Shown here one piece after another: positions 27,927-36,723 of a stretch of DNA of 64,000 bases. The DNA is from UBA4742 sp963773335 (GTDB lineage Bacteria; Actinomycetota; Acidimicrobiia; Acidimicrobiales; Acidimicrobilacustridaceae). The notes under the pieces are model-generated. The model was not told the origin of the DNA. It saw nothing but the letters and a program-made list of their open reading frames with translations, and did not search any database. Made by a program: the position numbers and the translations under genes. The stretch covers positions 558,001 to 622,000 of the forward strand of contig CAVZAT010000007.1 in NCBI GenBank assembly GCA_963773335.1. Reading direction: 5' to 3'. The first letter of the stretch is position 1. The number at the start of each line of letters is the position of its first letter.

Positions 27927-30020
27927 ATGGCTGCCATCCGGTTCGCGCTCGTGGTCGCCGCGGTGACCGCTCTGACCGTGTCGGCCGTGGCCGTCGCGCC
28001 GGCCGGGGCCTGGGATCATCCTGGGCCGCCGTCGAGGCCGGGGCCGGGAGCCGTGTTCCAGGTGGGTGCTGGCGCGGTCGACGTCACCCCACCGCTGGCC
28101 AGCTCGGGTGCGCCCGATCCGGCCGCGGCCTGCGCCACGCCCGCCCAGCTGGCCCAGTACGACGGGCCCCACCTGCTGTCGTTGGAAGAGCCCTACATGG
28201 ACACCAACCACAACGGCATCTGGGACAGCGGTGAGCCCTTCATCGACTGCCCGACCCCGCTGGTGGGCGGCGGCACCGCGGCCCCCGACCAACGCTGGGA
28301 CGGGATCATGCTGGGCGGCGGAGACGGCGGGCCACGCCAGCCCACCGCGGTGCTCGACCAGATCTGGGCGCGCACCATCGTCGTCCGCAGCGGGCGCAAC
28401 ACGGTGTCGCTCACCAGCGTCGACAACGAAGGAGTGTTCGCCGAGATCTGGGACCAGGTGCGAGCCAAGGTCCGCGCCGACGGCGTGCGCCATCTCACGA
28501 TGCTGTTCAGCTCGACTCACGACGAGTCGGCACCCGACACCATCGGCATCACCGGCCCCAATCAGTTCACGTCGGGTGTCGATCCCTTCTACGTGCAGTT
28601 CCTCGTGGCCGGCGCCGCCCGCAGCATCGAGCAGGCCGCATCGCGGCTCCAGCCCGCCCGCCTGCGCTACGGCATGGTCGAGCCCGACAACCTGGTGACC
28701 TGCTGGTCGTCCTATCCCTTCGTGGCCGACGGCGAGATCGGGGCCCTCCAGGCCCGGTCGGTCCGCAACGGCCGGGTCATCTTCACCATGGCCAACTACG
28801 GCATCCACGCCGAGGAGCTCGGGTTCTCCTCCACCTCGCAGGACGCGCTGCACCTCTCCTCGGACTGGCACCACTTCGCCCGCTCCGCCCTCGAGGCCCA
28901 CTACGGCGGCATGGCCATCACCGTGGCCGGCGCGGTGGGCTCGGTGGAGATGCCCCAGGTGTATCCCGCGGCTCGCGACCTGACGCCCGTCGGCGTCTAC
29001 AGCTCGGTCGGCAACGGGGGCTGTCGCACCATCTTCCCCACCGATTCGACCAGGGCTCCCTACGGCTACGGCCAGTCCACCCGAGCCCGGGGCGAGCAGG
29101 TCGCCCGCTGGACCGAGACGGCTCTCAACCGGGGAGCTGACTCGCAGTCCGGCGGGATCGACGTGGCCACCAAGCGGTTCTTCGTGCCGCTCGACAACGC
29201 CCTGTTCGGTCTGGGATCGCAGATCGGCGTCATCGCCGGGAAGACGGCCTACCTCGACGGCCAGGTGGTGCCGCGAGGCCCGACCGGAGCAGAGATCGGC
29301 CCCCCGGGCAACGAGTTCCAGAGCGAGGTGTTCTGGCTGCGCATCGGCGACGGCGGGTTCGCCAGCGCGCCCGGCGAGTTGTTCCCATACACCTACATCC
29401 GGTCGTTCGCCGGTCCGGCCGACGAGGCCACACCGGACCCGTCGTGGTCGCCTCCGCCCTGGATCATGGCCCGCATGAACACGCGTTGGCGCTTCGTCGT
29501 GGGTCAGGGTGACGACATGATCGGCTACATCTTCCCCCGGACCAACGCCGTGGGGATCCCCACTCTCGCCGATCTGGATCCGCCCGACGTCGATCGCTTC
29601 GGCTGCGGCCACTCCGACGACGGCGAGGCGGCCGCGGCCGGCGCCGGGGACCTGGTGGCCGACCAGTTGGCGTCGATCATGCCGGTCGGTCACGATCAGG
29701 TGGTGACCGGGCGCTATGTCTGGAGCGACGGCACCCTTCACCGCAGCCCGATCGGTGAGGGTGGGCAGGCCTGCACTGGTTCGGCCAACACCTTCGTGCC
29801 GGCACCCGGCGGCGGGGCTCGGGCCGTGGTCATCGGCTCGGTCACCTGGCGGGTCGACGGTCGGAACCTGCGCTGGATGGACGCCACCGGGCAACCCCAG
29901 GCCCGGCCTGACACCCAGACCCGAGGGGTGATCGACCGGTTCGGCCACCGCCTGTGGCTCGACGTGTTCGCCGACCGGACCGGAGCTCCCGCCGAACCGG
30001 TCAGACGCTCGGTCGGCTGA
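27927..30020 (+). CDS. Secreted neutral-ceramidase-like hydrolase
   Basis: Intact 697 residues; ATG at 27927 with GGGGAG upstream. Signal peptide over residues 1-~32 (FALVVAAVTALTVSAVAVAP). The N-terminal AGAVDVTPP and the FSSTHDESAPDT block (compare the THTHSAP/THNHGGP metal-site blocks) followed by ITVAGAVGSVEMPQ (compare the G(D/A)VS-nucleophile block) suggest the neutral/alkaline non-lysosomal ceramidase N-domain family; identity is weaker than for true ceramidases. Such enzymes hydrolyse amide-linked acyl groups of sphingolipids outside the cell. An N-terminal EF-hand-like DTNHNGIWDSGE loop may bind calcium. Located after the patatin, 131 nt away. Confidence 0.6.
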   Translation: MAAIRFALVVAAVTALTVSAVAVAPAGAWDHPGPPSRPGPGAVFQVGAGAVDVTPPLASSGAPDPAAACATPAQLAQYDGPHLLSLEEPYMDTNHNGIWDSGEPFIDCPTPLVGGGTAAPDQRWDGIMLGGGDGGPRQPTAVLDQIWARTIVVRSGRNTVSLTSVDNEGVFAEIWDQVRAKVRADGVRHLTMLFSSTHDESAPDTIGITGPNQFTSGVDPFYVQFLVAGAARSIEQAASRLQPARLRYGMVEPDNLVTCWSSYPFVADGEIGALQARSVRNGRVIFTMANYGIHAEELGFSSTSQDALHLSSDWHHFARSALEAHYGGMAITVAGAVGSVEMPQVYPAARDLTPVGVYSSVGNGGCRTIFPTDSTRAPYGYGQSTRARGEQVARWTETALNRGADSQSGGIDVATKRFFVPLDNALFGLGSQIGVIAGKTAYLDGQVVPRGPTGAEIGPPGNEFQSEVFWLRIGDGGFASAPGELFPYTYIRSFAGPADEATPDPSWSPPPWIMARMNTRWRFVVGQGDDMIGYIFPRTNAVGIPTLADLDPPDVDRFGCGHSDDGEAAAAGAGDLVADQLASIMPVGHDQVVTGRYVWSDGTLHRSPIGEGGQACTGSANTFVPAPGGGARAVVIGSVTWRVDGRNLRWMDATGQPQARPDTQTRGVIDRFGHRLWLDVFADRTGAPAEPVRRSVG

Positions 30021-30059
30021 CCACGCCGCGTCGAGGCAGCCCCGTTGCCCGCAGCCCGG

Positions 30060-30170
30060 TCAGCCGGGCCCGGGTCGTTTCTGCCTTTTCTCCCGCTTGG
30101 CTTCGCCCGTCTCCTTCAGCGTCTTGCCCGCGGTCTTGCCTGCGGGTCTCTGTGGCGACTTGTCGGGCAT
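30060..30170 (-). CDS. Small basic conserved protein (36 residues)
   Basis: ATG at 30170 behind GAAGGGGA encodes MPDKSPQRPAGKTAGKTLKE and a Lys/Arg-rich tail. Very short proteins of the form MPDK.P.....GK..KEKRA.K are common conserved hypotheticals in Actinobacteria. It is the last gene of the glycosyltransferase/GH130 operon, 32 nt after the GH130 stop. Strong positive charge suggests nucleic-acid or ribosome association; unproven. Confidence 0.6.
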   Translation of the reverse strand: MPDKSPQRPAGKTAGKTLKETGEAKREKRQKRPGPG

Positions 30171-30202
30171 GTGGGTCCCCTTCGTCGGGATGGTTCGCCG
30201 GG

Positions 30203-31685
30203 TCAACCGGTGGTGAGCGCCTCGAGCAGTCCGGGCAGGGCCACGGTGGCGATGCCGATGGCGGAGTCGCCGATCCCGTAGGGAACGACGAGGGTGCCCG
30301 CGTGTACGCAGCGCGCCGCACGAGTAGACGACGTTGGGCACATAGCCGTTCTGCTCGTCGGGCGCGGGGCTGATCAGCGGCTCACGTAGTTGACCGATGA
30401 CACGGTCGGGCTCGTCCAGGTCGAGGAGCAAGGCGCCGATGCGGTAGGTCCGCATCGGGCCGACGCCGTGGGTCAGCACCAACCAGCCAGCTTCGGTCTC
30501 GATCGGTGACCCGCAGTTGCCGAGCTGGAGAATCTCCCACGCCCGGGTCGGCACCTGGAAGTGAACGGCGCGCTCCCACACCCGAGGGTTGGTCGAGAAG
30601 GCGACCGCATTCGTCTCGCGGTCGGACCGGGACAGCGCGACATAGCGTCCACCGATCCGACGTGGGAAGAGGGCCAGCCCCTTGTTGGCCGCGGCCGGAC
30701 CGACCATGGGCGACGAGGTGAACTCGAGGAAATCGGCGGTCTCCAGCAGCTGCTGACTGATGTGAGCACCGTCGTAGGCCGTGTATGTGGCGTAGTAGCG
30801 GGTGGCGCCGTCGTCGTCGGTGAACCGCACGAAGCGGGCGTCCTCCATGCCGTTGCGCTCCGCATCCATGGATGGCCACAGGATGCGTTCGGGCAAGTGC
30901 GTCCGGTCCGAGAAGTGGACCGCGTAGGTCCGCAACGCGATCCGACGCATGAGCTCGATGGTCTGGCCGCCGTGTGTGCGGGTGGCCAGCTGCCGCTGGA
31001 GCCGTGCCAGCTGCCACTCGAGATCGGCCGAGGTGAACCGCTCCCCGAGCGCGTCCAGGATGTATTCGGCGTTCTCACCCACGCCGTCGAGCCGGCGCAC
31101 CTCGCCTCGGAAGACCTCCCGGTCGAACTGCGCGGGACCGTTGCGCCCGGTCGTGGCCAGCGACGGCTGAGGGTCGAAGTTGATGTTGCCGACCCGATCG
31201 ACGTGGCCGACCCGGAAGCCCGTCGACGAGCGGTGTCCCTCTCCGATCCCCCGGACGCTCATCACGAACCGGAGAGCTCCCGCTGGCACCCCGCTCTGGT
31301 CGGGATGGGCGACGATGCTCGGATTGCACAGGGCCGCACCCTCGATGGCGTACTCACTGGTGAACGTGGCACCGATCAGGAGCTGCCGCGTGTCCGACAG
31401 CTCCTGTCGCGGATCGAGACGATCGGCCAACTCGGCCGCGTGCCGCCGGAACGTGCCCCGGAGGTCGCGGTGTCGGCCCTCGAAACGAGCCATCAGGTCG
31501 TCTAGGGACTGCTGCGCCTCGTCCTCGTCCAGGGCCAGGAGGCGGGCCACGACCTGGGCGGCCCGCGACTCCTGATGCTCGAAGCCCTCCTGTCCGGGCA
31601 CGAACAGGCGCGTGATCACCCGTGACGGGTCGGCGCTCAGCCGGTGGGAGCTCCGCACCACCAGGTCGGACGTCAGCGGGCTCAA
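30203..31685 (-). CDS. GH130-family glycoside phosphorylase/hydrolase (one frameshift)
   Basis: About 494 residues. GH130 features: five-bladed propeller-type motifs including RFVMSVRGIGEGHRSS, FEHQESRAA, MEDARFVRFTDDDGATRYYA (the Asp-bearing 'EDPR/EDAR' block) and GYVPNVVYSCGAL followed, after a break near 30305, by HAGTLVVPYGIGDSAIGIAT, the C-terminal family signature. GH130 enzymes phosphorolyse or hydrolyse beta-mannosides. The proposed TTG start at 31685 overlaps the upstream stop (TTGA); a GTG about eight codons downstream is an alternative. Co-occurring with a GT4 glycosyltransferase, it may recycle a mannose-containing glycan. Confidence 0.8.
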
Positions 31686-32702
31686 CGCCGTGCCGGCAGT
31701 AAGGCCCGGGCGCGCTGCAGGGTGGCGAGGAGGGCCAGGGTGGATTCGGTGCCCTGGTTGAGGTTCACGCCGGTGGACATCAGGCCGTCGAACCCGCCGC
31801 CGGTGGCGGGTTCCCACATGAGGTGCTGTCCGTCGTTGTCACCCGCGAACCAGGCTGCGGCCGTGGCGATGGCCTCGGTCCAGCGGGGGTCATCGTCGAC
31901 CGTCGCGGCTCGGGCACAGGCATCGGCCAGTGCGGCGACCTCGATGGGCTGCTGGTCGAAGGCCGGGCGCGGATCGCCCAGCGTGGCCCCGGCGGCTGGG
32001 GTCATCGAGAGATGGCCGTCGGTGCGCTCGTGCTCGAGCAGCCAGCCCAGCAGATCGAGACCGTGCCGCACCAGGTCGGGTCGGTCCAGGGCGATTCCGG
32101 CCGCGATCCTCGCGTCGGGGAGCACGGCGTTGGCGTAGGCGAGGCGTGCTTCGGGCCACGGCCAGGCGGCATCGTCGCGGGGAAGGGCCATCTGGTCGGC
32201 GGCATCGGCGAGCAGATGGAGCGCCAGACGGTGACCGGGCATGGCCCGCACCAGCTCCGCGGCACCCAACACCGCGAACGCGCTCGCCCGGGGCCAGGGC
32301 GAGCGCTGGCGGGCCGCTCGTTCGAACTGCGCGGTGGCCGCATTGACGCACCCAGTCGCTGTCGCTCCACGACGCGGCCGTGCCCAGTCCCCAGAGGCTG
32401 CGACCCCAGCAGTCCTCCACCGTCGGTCGGTCCAGCCACCGACCGCGCCGGCTCATCCGGTTGCGGTAGCTGCCGTCGGTGGCCTGTGCATCGCTCAGGA
32501 ACCGCAGGCTGAGCTCCACCAGGCCACGCACCGCCGGCGTCGGGTTCGGTTCACGGGTGGCCACGAGCAGGACGCGGGCCATGTCGTCGGTGCAGTACCC
32601 GTGCTCGAACCGAGGCTCGGCGAACACGGCATGCTCGAACACCCCGCGATGGTCCGACATGCGCACGAGGTGGTCGAACACCGGGGCCGGGGTGTTCGTC
32701 AT
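31682..32702 (-). CDS. Six-hairpin-type (glucoamylase/AGE-like) glycosidase-related protein (one frameshift)
   Basis: About 340 residues; ATG at 32702 overlaps the glycosyltransferase stop (ATGA). Helical-repeat protein with motifs GYCTDDMARVL, SYRNRMSRRGRWLD, VEDCWGRSLWGLG and the C-terminal GVNLNQGTESTLALL; this pattern is known from actinobacterial and planctomycete proteins accompanying GH130 and GT4 genes and resembles the (alpha/alpha)6 barrel of glycosidases/epimerases. A break near 32345 splits the protein. Catalytic residues cannot be assigned. Middle gene of a three-gene coupled operon. Confidence 0.65.
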
Positions 32703-33931
32703 ACGAAGGCAGGTCGCTCGTCCACGAGACGATCCGCCAGGCCCAGGTAGGCACCGGCGACGACCGGCCAACCCATGCTCGGCGCCAATCGGGCGGCTTC
32801 GGCGGCCATGTCGGCCGCCAGGTCGTCCTCGGTGAGCACGCGGTGCAGCGCCATGGCCAACGCGTCGGGATCGTCGTGGTCGACGACCAGGCCGGCGCCG
32901 CTGGCCAGCAACTCGACGGCATGGGGGAACGCCGTGGCGACGACAGGCCTGCCCGCGGCCACGGCGTCCACGAGGACCCCGGAGGTCACCTGGTCGGTCG
33001 AGTCATAGGGCAGTACGACGACGGCCGACGACTGCACCAGCGCGGTCAACGCCGCCACGTCCCGGTAGCCGTCGTCGAAGGAGACCGAGCCGGCCACGCC
33101 GTTGTGCCAGGCCTGCTGGATGCGGGCGTTGCGGTAGGCCTCCCCGTCGGCCGCGAGCACCTTGGGGTGCGTTCGGCCGGCCACCAGATAGCGGGGTCGT
33201 ACGTGCAGGTCGCGCAACCGCCCCATGGCGTCGATGACCCGCTCGATGCCCTTGCCCGGGCCCAGCAGGCCCCAGGTCAACAACGTCGGTGGACTGGCCG
33301 GTCGTGACTGGGGTCGGGCGACCGCGCTTGCCGCCCCGTGCGGGATCATGGTCACCTTCGTCGGGTCGACGTCGAAGTTGTCGCACAGCCGATCCCGGGC
33401 GGCATGGGACATCACGACGACCTGGTCCGCCATCGCCGCCACCGCGACCAGGACGGACCGTTGATGAGGGGTCGGGTCGCTCAGGATGGTGTGGGCCACC
33501 ACGATCGACGGAACCGTCAGCGCGGCGATGACACCGAGCACCTCGTCGCCGTCGGCGCCACCGTAGAGGCCGTATTCGTGCTGGATGACGGCCACGTCTC
33601 CGCGGTTGAGCAGCTCCGCGCAGGCGTCCGCCGAGCTCGGCGAGCCGCTGCGCAGCTCGCCGACGACGCGGTCGACGGCCGGCGAAGCGCCATCGGCCAC
33701 GCGGACGACGTCGACCGTGGCGCCGTGAGCCGACAGCCCATCGGCCAGAGCGGCACTGAACGTCGCCAACCCACAGGGCGTCGGCGGGAAGGTGCTGAGG
33801 ATCGTGAACCTGCACGCACGGCCATGGTCACGGAGGGAATCAGGGTTCGAAACAAGGTCGACGCGGAGGTGAACTCCTTCAGAGTCACTGGGGTCGAGGC
33901 GTCGAACCTGCACGGGGCGACAGCACGTCAT
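32699..33931 (-). CDS. Glycosyltransferase, GT4 family
   Basis: Intact frame, 410 residues from ATG at 33931; the start is uncertain because the recognisable domain begins ~45 residues later (CRFTILSTFPPTPCGLATFS, the glycine-rich donor-loop region). GT-B fold: N-domain with VIQHEYGLYGG, C-domain with LLTWGLLGPGKGIERVIDAM and the E/acidic region DQVTSGVLVDAVAAGRPVVAT, which carries the nucleotide-sugar contacts. First gene of the operon with the six-hairpin protein and GH130; it is divergent from WS/DGAT no. 4 and may share its regulatory region. Donor and acceptor unknown. Confidence 0.83.
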   Translation of the reverse strand: MTCCRPVQVRRLDPSDSEGVHLRVDLVSNPDSLRDHGRACRFTILSTFPPTPCGLATFSAALADGLSAHGATVDVVRVADGASPAVDRVVGELRSGSPSSADACAELLNRGDVAVIQHEYGLYGGADGDEVLGVIAALTVPSIVVAHTILSDPTPHQRSVLVAVAAMADQVVVMSHAARDRLCDNFDVDPTKVTMIPHGAASAVARPQSRPASPPTLLTWGLLGPGKGIERVIDAMGRLRDLHVRPRYLVAGRTHPKVLAADGEAYRNARIQQAWHNGVAGSVSFDDGYRDVAALTALVQSSAVVVLPYDSTDQVTSGVLVDAVAAGRPVVATAFPHAVELLASGAGLVVDHDDPDALAMALHRVLTEDDLAADMAAEAARLAPSMGWPVVAGAYLGLADRLVDERPAFV

Positions 33932-34064
33932 GACGGCCGTCCTGCCCAAGCGAGGCGACTCTCCCAAGGGATTGGCCAGATCCACGGTATCTGGCCAGGC
34001 TTCGCCAACCGGTCGCCTGGACGAGAAACCTGAGATCGGCCCGCGGGGAAGTTGGGTCGCGCGA

Positions 34065-34125
34065 TGACTTTGTCCTCTGGGGGCGCCCCCATCGACCGTT
34101 CTACGGTGACCATGAGTCAGACGAG
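34065..34125 (+). promoter_or_regulatory. Shared 61-bp promoter element, copy 2
   Basis: Matches 26500-26560 at 49 of 61 positions without gaps. TGACTTTGTCC is the conserved upstream box; TACGGT at 34102-34107 is a plausible -10. The box resembles half of the mycobacterial DosR consensus (GGGAC-4-GTCCC) but has a 3-nt spacer and imperfect arms, so DosR/DevR binding is only a suggestion. It lies 39 nt upstream of the WS/DGAT no. 4 GTG and between divergent genes. Confidence 0.65.
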
Positions 34126-34148
34126 GACCAGCCACTCACGGCTGGTCC
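34125..34148 (+). promoter_or_regulatory. 9-bp stem hairpin in the WS/DGAT no. 4 leader
   Basis: GGACCAGCC (34125-34133) pairs perfectly with GGCTGGTCC (34140-34148) around a 6-nt loop. It ends just before the GGAGAGG ribosome binding site (about 34149-34155), so it could affect translation start or mRNA life. Copy 1 of the upstream element has no such hairpin. Confidence 0.5.
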
Positions 34149-34163
34149 TGGAGAGGGGCACGG

Positions 34164-35624
34164 GTGACATCGGTCGAGACTCACGACGCCCACCTGCGCC
34201 AGAGCGACGCGTTCGCCTGGAACATGGAGCGCGACCCACTGCTGCGCTCGACGATCGTGGCCGTGGCCACCTTCGATCGGGCGCCGGACTGGGAGCAGCT
34301 GGTCGATCGATTGGAGCGGGCCACCCGCCTGTCTCCCAACTTCCGCCGCCGGTTGGTGTCCTCGCCGCTGAAGCTGGCACCTCCCCGGTTCCTGGCCGAC
34401 CCGGACTTCGAGCTGGGCTGGCATGTGCGACGCCTCAGCGCCCCCGCACCTCACACGGTCGACACCGTCCTCGAGTTCGCCCGCACCGCGGGCATGGCGG
34501 CCTTCGATCCGGCCCGACCGCTTTGGGAGTGCACGCTCATCGACGGGCTCGTCGACGGTCGGTCCGCACTGGTCATGAAGGTCCACCACTCCCTGACCGA
34601 CGGCATCGGGGGCATCCAGATCGCCCAGCACATCGTGGACCTGCAGGCCGAGGCGGACGACTTCGGTCCCCTGCCGCCCCTGCCCCCGTCGCCCCGCGAA
34701 GGCCTGGTGGGGCCGGCCGCCCTGACCGGGGTGGTCGAGGCGCTGACCTGGGACCTCACCCACGTGGTCGGGGTCGGCCTGCGTCGACTGGTCGGTCTGC
34801 CCGGCGATGCGGTGCGGGCCGCCCTGCATCCCCGCGACGCGGTGGTCGGCCTGGTCGACGACGTGCGCTCGATCGCGGACTTCGTCCGCCCGGTCACCAA
34901 CACCCGATCGCCGGTGATGACCCAGCGCCGCCTGTCGTGGCACTACCAGATCCTGGAGTGCTCGACGGCTGATCTCAAGGCGGCCGGTCACGCCGCAGGT
35001 GGCTCGCTCAACGACGCCTTCATCGCTGGGGTGACCGGGGGATTGCGTCGCTACCACGAGGAGTACGCCCGCCACGTCGATCGCCTTCGGCTGACCATGC
35101 CGATCAGCCTGCGCACCAGCGCCGACCCCGAGGGAGGCAACCGGGTCACCATCGTGCGCTTCGACGTCCCGGTTGGCATCGAGGACCCCGTGGAGCGGAT
35201 GACCGAGATCGGGCGGGTCTGCGCCCGCCAGCGCCACGAGCCCGCCGTCGCCTACTCCGAGGCGATCGCCGGCGTGCTCAACCTGGCGCCCACCGCCGTG
35301 CTGGGCGGGATGCTCAAACACGTCGACTTCCTGGCCAGCAACGTGCCCGGGTTGGCCCAGACCGTCTGGTTGGCCGGCGCCCAGCTCCAGGGGTTCTACG
35401 CCTTCGGGCCCACTCTGGGGTCCTCGGCGAACGTCACGCTGATGTCCTACGGGGACACCTGCTGCGTCGGGGTGAACGTGGACACGGGTGCGGTTGCCGA
35501 CCCCGATCTCTTCGGGGACTGCCTGGCGGACGGCTTCGAAGAGGTGCTCCGCGTCGGAGGGCACCACGACCGCGTCCGTGTCCTGGTCGACGGCGAGCTC
35601 GGCGACTTGATCGTCGACGACTGA
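34164..35624 (+). CDS. WS/DGAT acyltransferase no. 4
   Basis: Intact 486 residues from GTG at 34164 (MTSVETHDAHLRQSDAFAWN), with GGAGAGG upstream. Catalytic HHSLTDG at about residue 140 and the C-terminal DFLASNVPGLAQ motif define the family. It is the most divergent of the four and the only one away from the lipid island. Promoter context with the 61-bp element and the nearby DevS-like kinase recalls mycobacterial tgs1, whose transcription depends on DosR under hypoxia; that link is inference. A decayed copy of its C-terminus lies at 40493-40666. Confidence 0.92.
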   Translation: MTSVETHDAHLRQSDAFAWNMERDPLLRSTIVAVATFDRAPDWEQLVDRLERATRLSPNFRRRLVSSPLKLAPPRFLADPDFELGWHVRRLSAPAPHTVDTVLEFARTAGMAAFDPARPLWECTLIDGLVDGRSALVMKVHHSLTDGIGGIQIAQHIVDLQAEADDFGPLPPLPPSPREGLVGPAALTGVVEALTWDLTHVVGVGLRRLVGLPGDAVRAALHPRDAVVGLVDDVRSIADFVRPVTNTRSPVMTQRRLSWHYQILECSTADLKAAGHAAGGSLNDAFIAGVTGGLRRYHEEYARHVDRLRLTMPISLRTSADPEGGNRVTIVRFDVPVGIEDPVERMTEIGRVCARQRHEPAVAYSEAIAGVLNLAPTAVLGGMLKHVDFLASNVPGLAQTVWLAGAQLQGFYAFGPTLGSSANVTLMSYGDTCCVGVNVDTGAVADPDLFGDCLADGFEEVLRVGGHHDRVRVLVDGELGDLIVDD

Positions 35625-35700
35625 GCGAGGTCGAGGGAGCAGAGGCTGGGGAGCACCGGTGAGGGCACCTGCACTCGACCACGTCGGCCGGCCACGGGAC

Positions 35701-36723
35701 TCACGCAGGATCCGCGCGGGGCAGGTCGTGCAGCTCCGACGTCGCCGTCCGACCCATGAGCGTCCGGACCACCTCGTCGGCTGAGCGTTCTCCCGAGAGC
35801 ACCGCCTGCACCTCAGAAGCGATCGGGAGCTCCACTCCGGCTCGACGGGCGAGCAGGAGCACGGCCGGCGCCGAGGTCACGCCCTCGGCCACCATCGTCA
35901 TGCTGGCGAGGATCTCGGCCAGTGGTCGCCCCTGACCCAACTCGAACCCCACGCGATGGTTCCGACTCTGCTCGCTCCCGCAGGTCGCGGTCAGATCGCC
36001 GTTGCCGGCCAGACCCAGGAAGGTGAGCGGGTCTCCGCCGAGGGCGACGCCCAGGCGGGTCAACTCGGCGAGGCCGCGCGTGATGAGTGCCGCCCGGGTG
36101 TTCCAGCCGTATCCGAGCCCGTCGGCGATCCCGGCGGCGATGGCGATGACGTTCTTCACGGCACCACCGATCTCGCATCCCACCAGGTCGGTGCTGGTGT
36201 AGACGCGGAACCGGTCGCTCATGAGCTCGGCCTGGAGGCGGGTCGCCAGCCCGGCCTCGGGCATGGCCACCACCGTCGCCGCCGGTTGGCCGGCGGCGAT
36301 CTCCTTGGCCAGGTTGGGGCCGGACATGACGCCTACACGCTCGGGGTGGCGACCGACCATCACCTCGGTGATCACCTGCGACGGACGCAGCAATGTGGCT
36401 TGTTCGATCCCCTTGGACAGGCTGAGGATGATCTGGCCGGGCCGAACCGAAGTGCGGAGTTGTTCCGCTACGCCTCGCAGGTGCTGGGTGGGGACCACCA
36501 TCACGATCAGCTCGCGGTCCTCCACCGCTTCGACCAGCGAGGTCGAGGCCCGCAGCGAGGAATCGAGCCTGACACCGGGCAGGAAGTTCGGGTTGACGTG
36601 GTCGGACGACACCGACTCGGCCACCTCGGGCTCGCGGGCCCACAGGATGGTGTCGTGGCGCGGCGCCAGCATCGACGCGAACGTCGTACCCCATGAGCCG
36701 GACCCGACGACGCCGATCCTCAT
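35701..36723 (-). CDS. gpsA: Glycerol-3-phosphate dehydrogenase [NAD(P)+]
   Basis: 340 residues, the usual GpsA length. N-terminal Rossmann motif MRIGVVGSGSWGTTFASMLA, conserved SGPNLAKEIA, and the catalytic-Lys block GGAVKNVIAIAAGIADGLG with GYGWNTRAALITRGL. It makes sn-glycerol-3-phosphate from dihydroxyacetone phosphate, the backbone precursor for phospholipid and triacylglycerol. ATG at 36723 overlaps the upstream glycosyltransferase stop (ATGA). Convergent with WS/DGAT no. 4, so supply of glycerol backbone and triacylglycerol synthase sit side by side. Confidence 0.95.
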   Translation of the reverse strand: MRIGVVGSGSWGTTFASMLAPRHDTILWAREPEVAESVSSDHVNPNFLPGVRLDSSLRASTSLVEAVEDRELIVMVVPTQHLRGVAEQLRTSVRPGQIILSLSKGIEQATLLRPSQVITEVMVGRHPERVGVMSGPNLAKEIAAGQPAATVVAMPEAGLATRLQAELMSDRFRVYTSTDLVGCEIGGAVKNVIAIAAGIADGLGYGWNTRAALITRGLAELTRLGVALGGDPLTFLGLAGNGDLTATCGSEQSRNHRVGFELGQGRPLAEILASMTMVAEGVTSAPAVLLLARRAGVELPIASEVQAVLSGERSADEVVRTLMGRTATSELHDLPRADPA

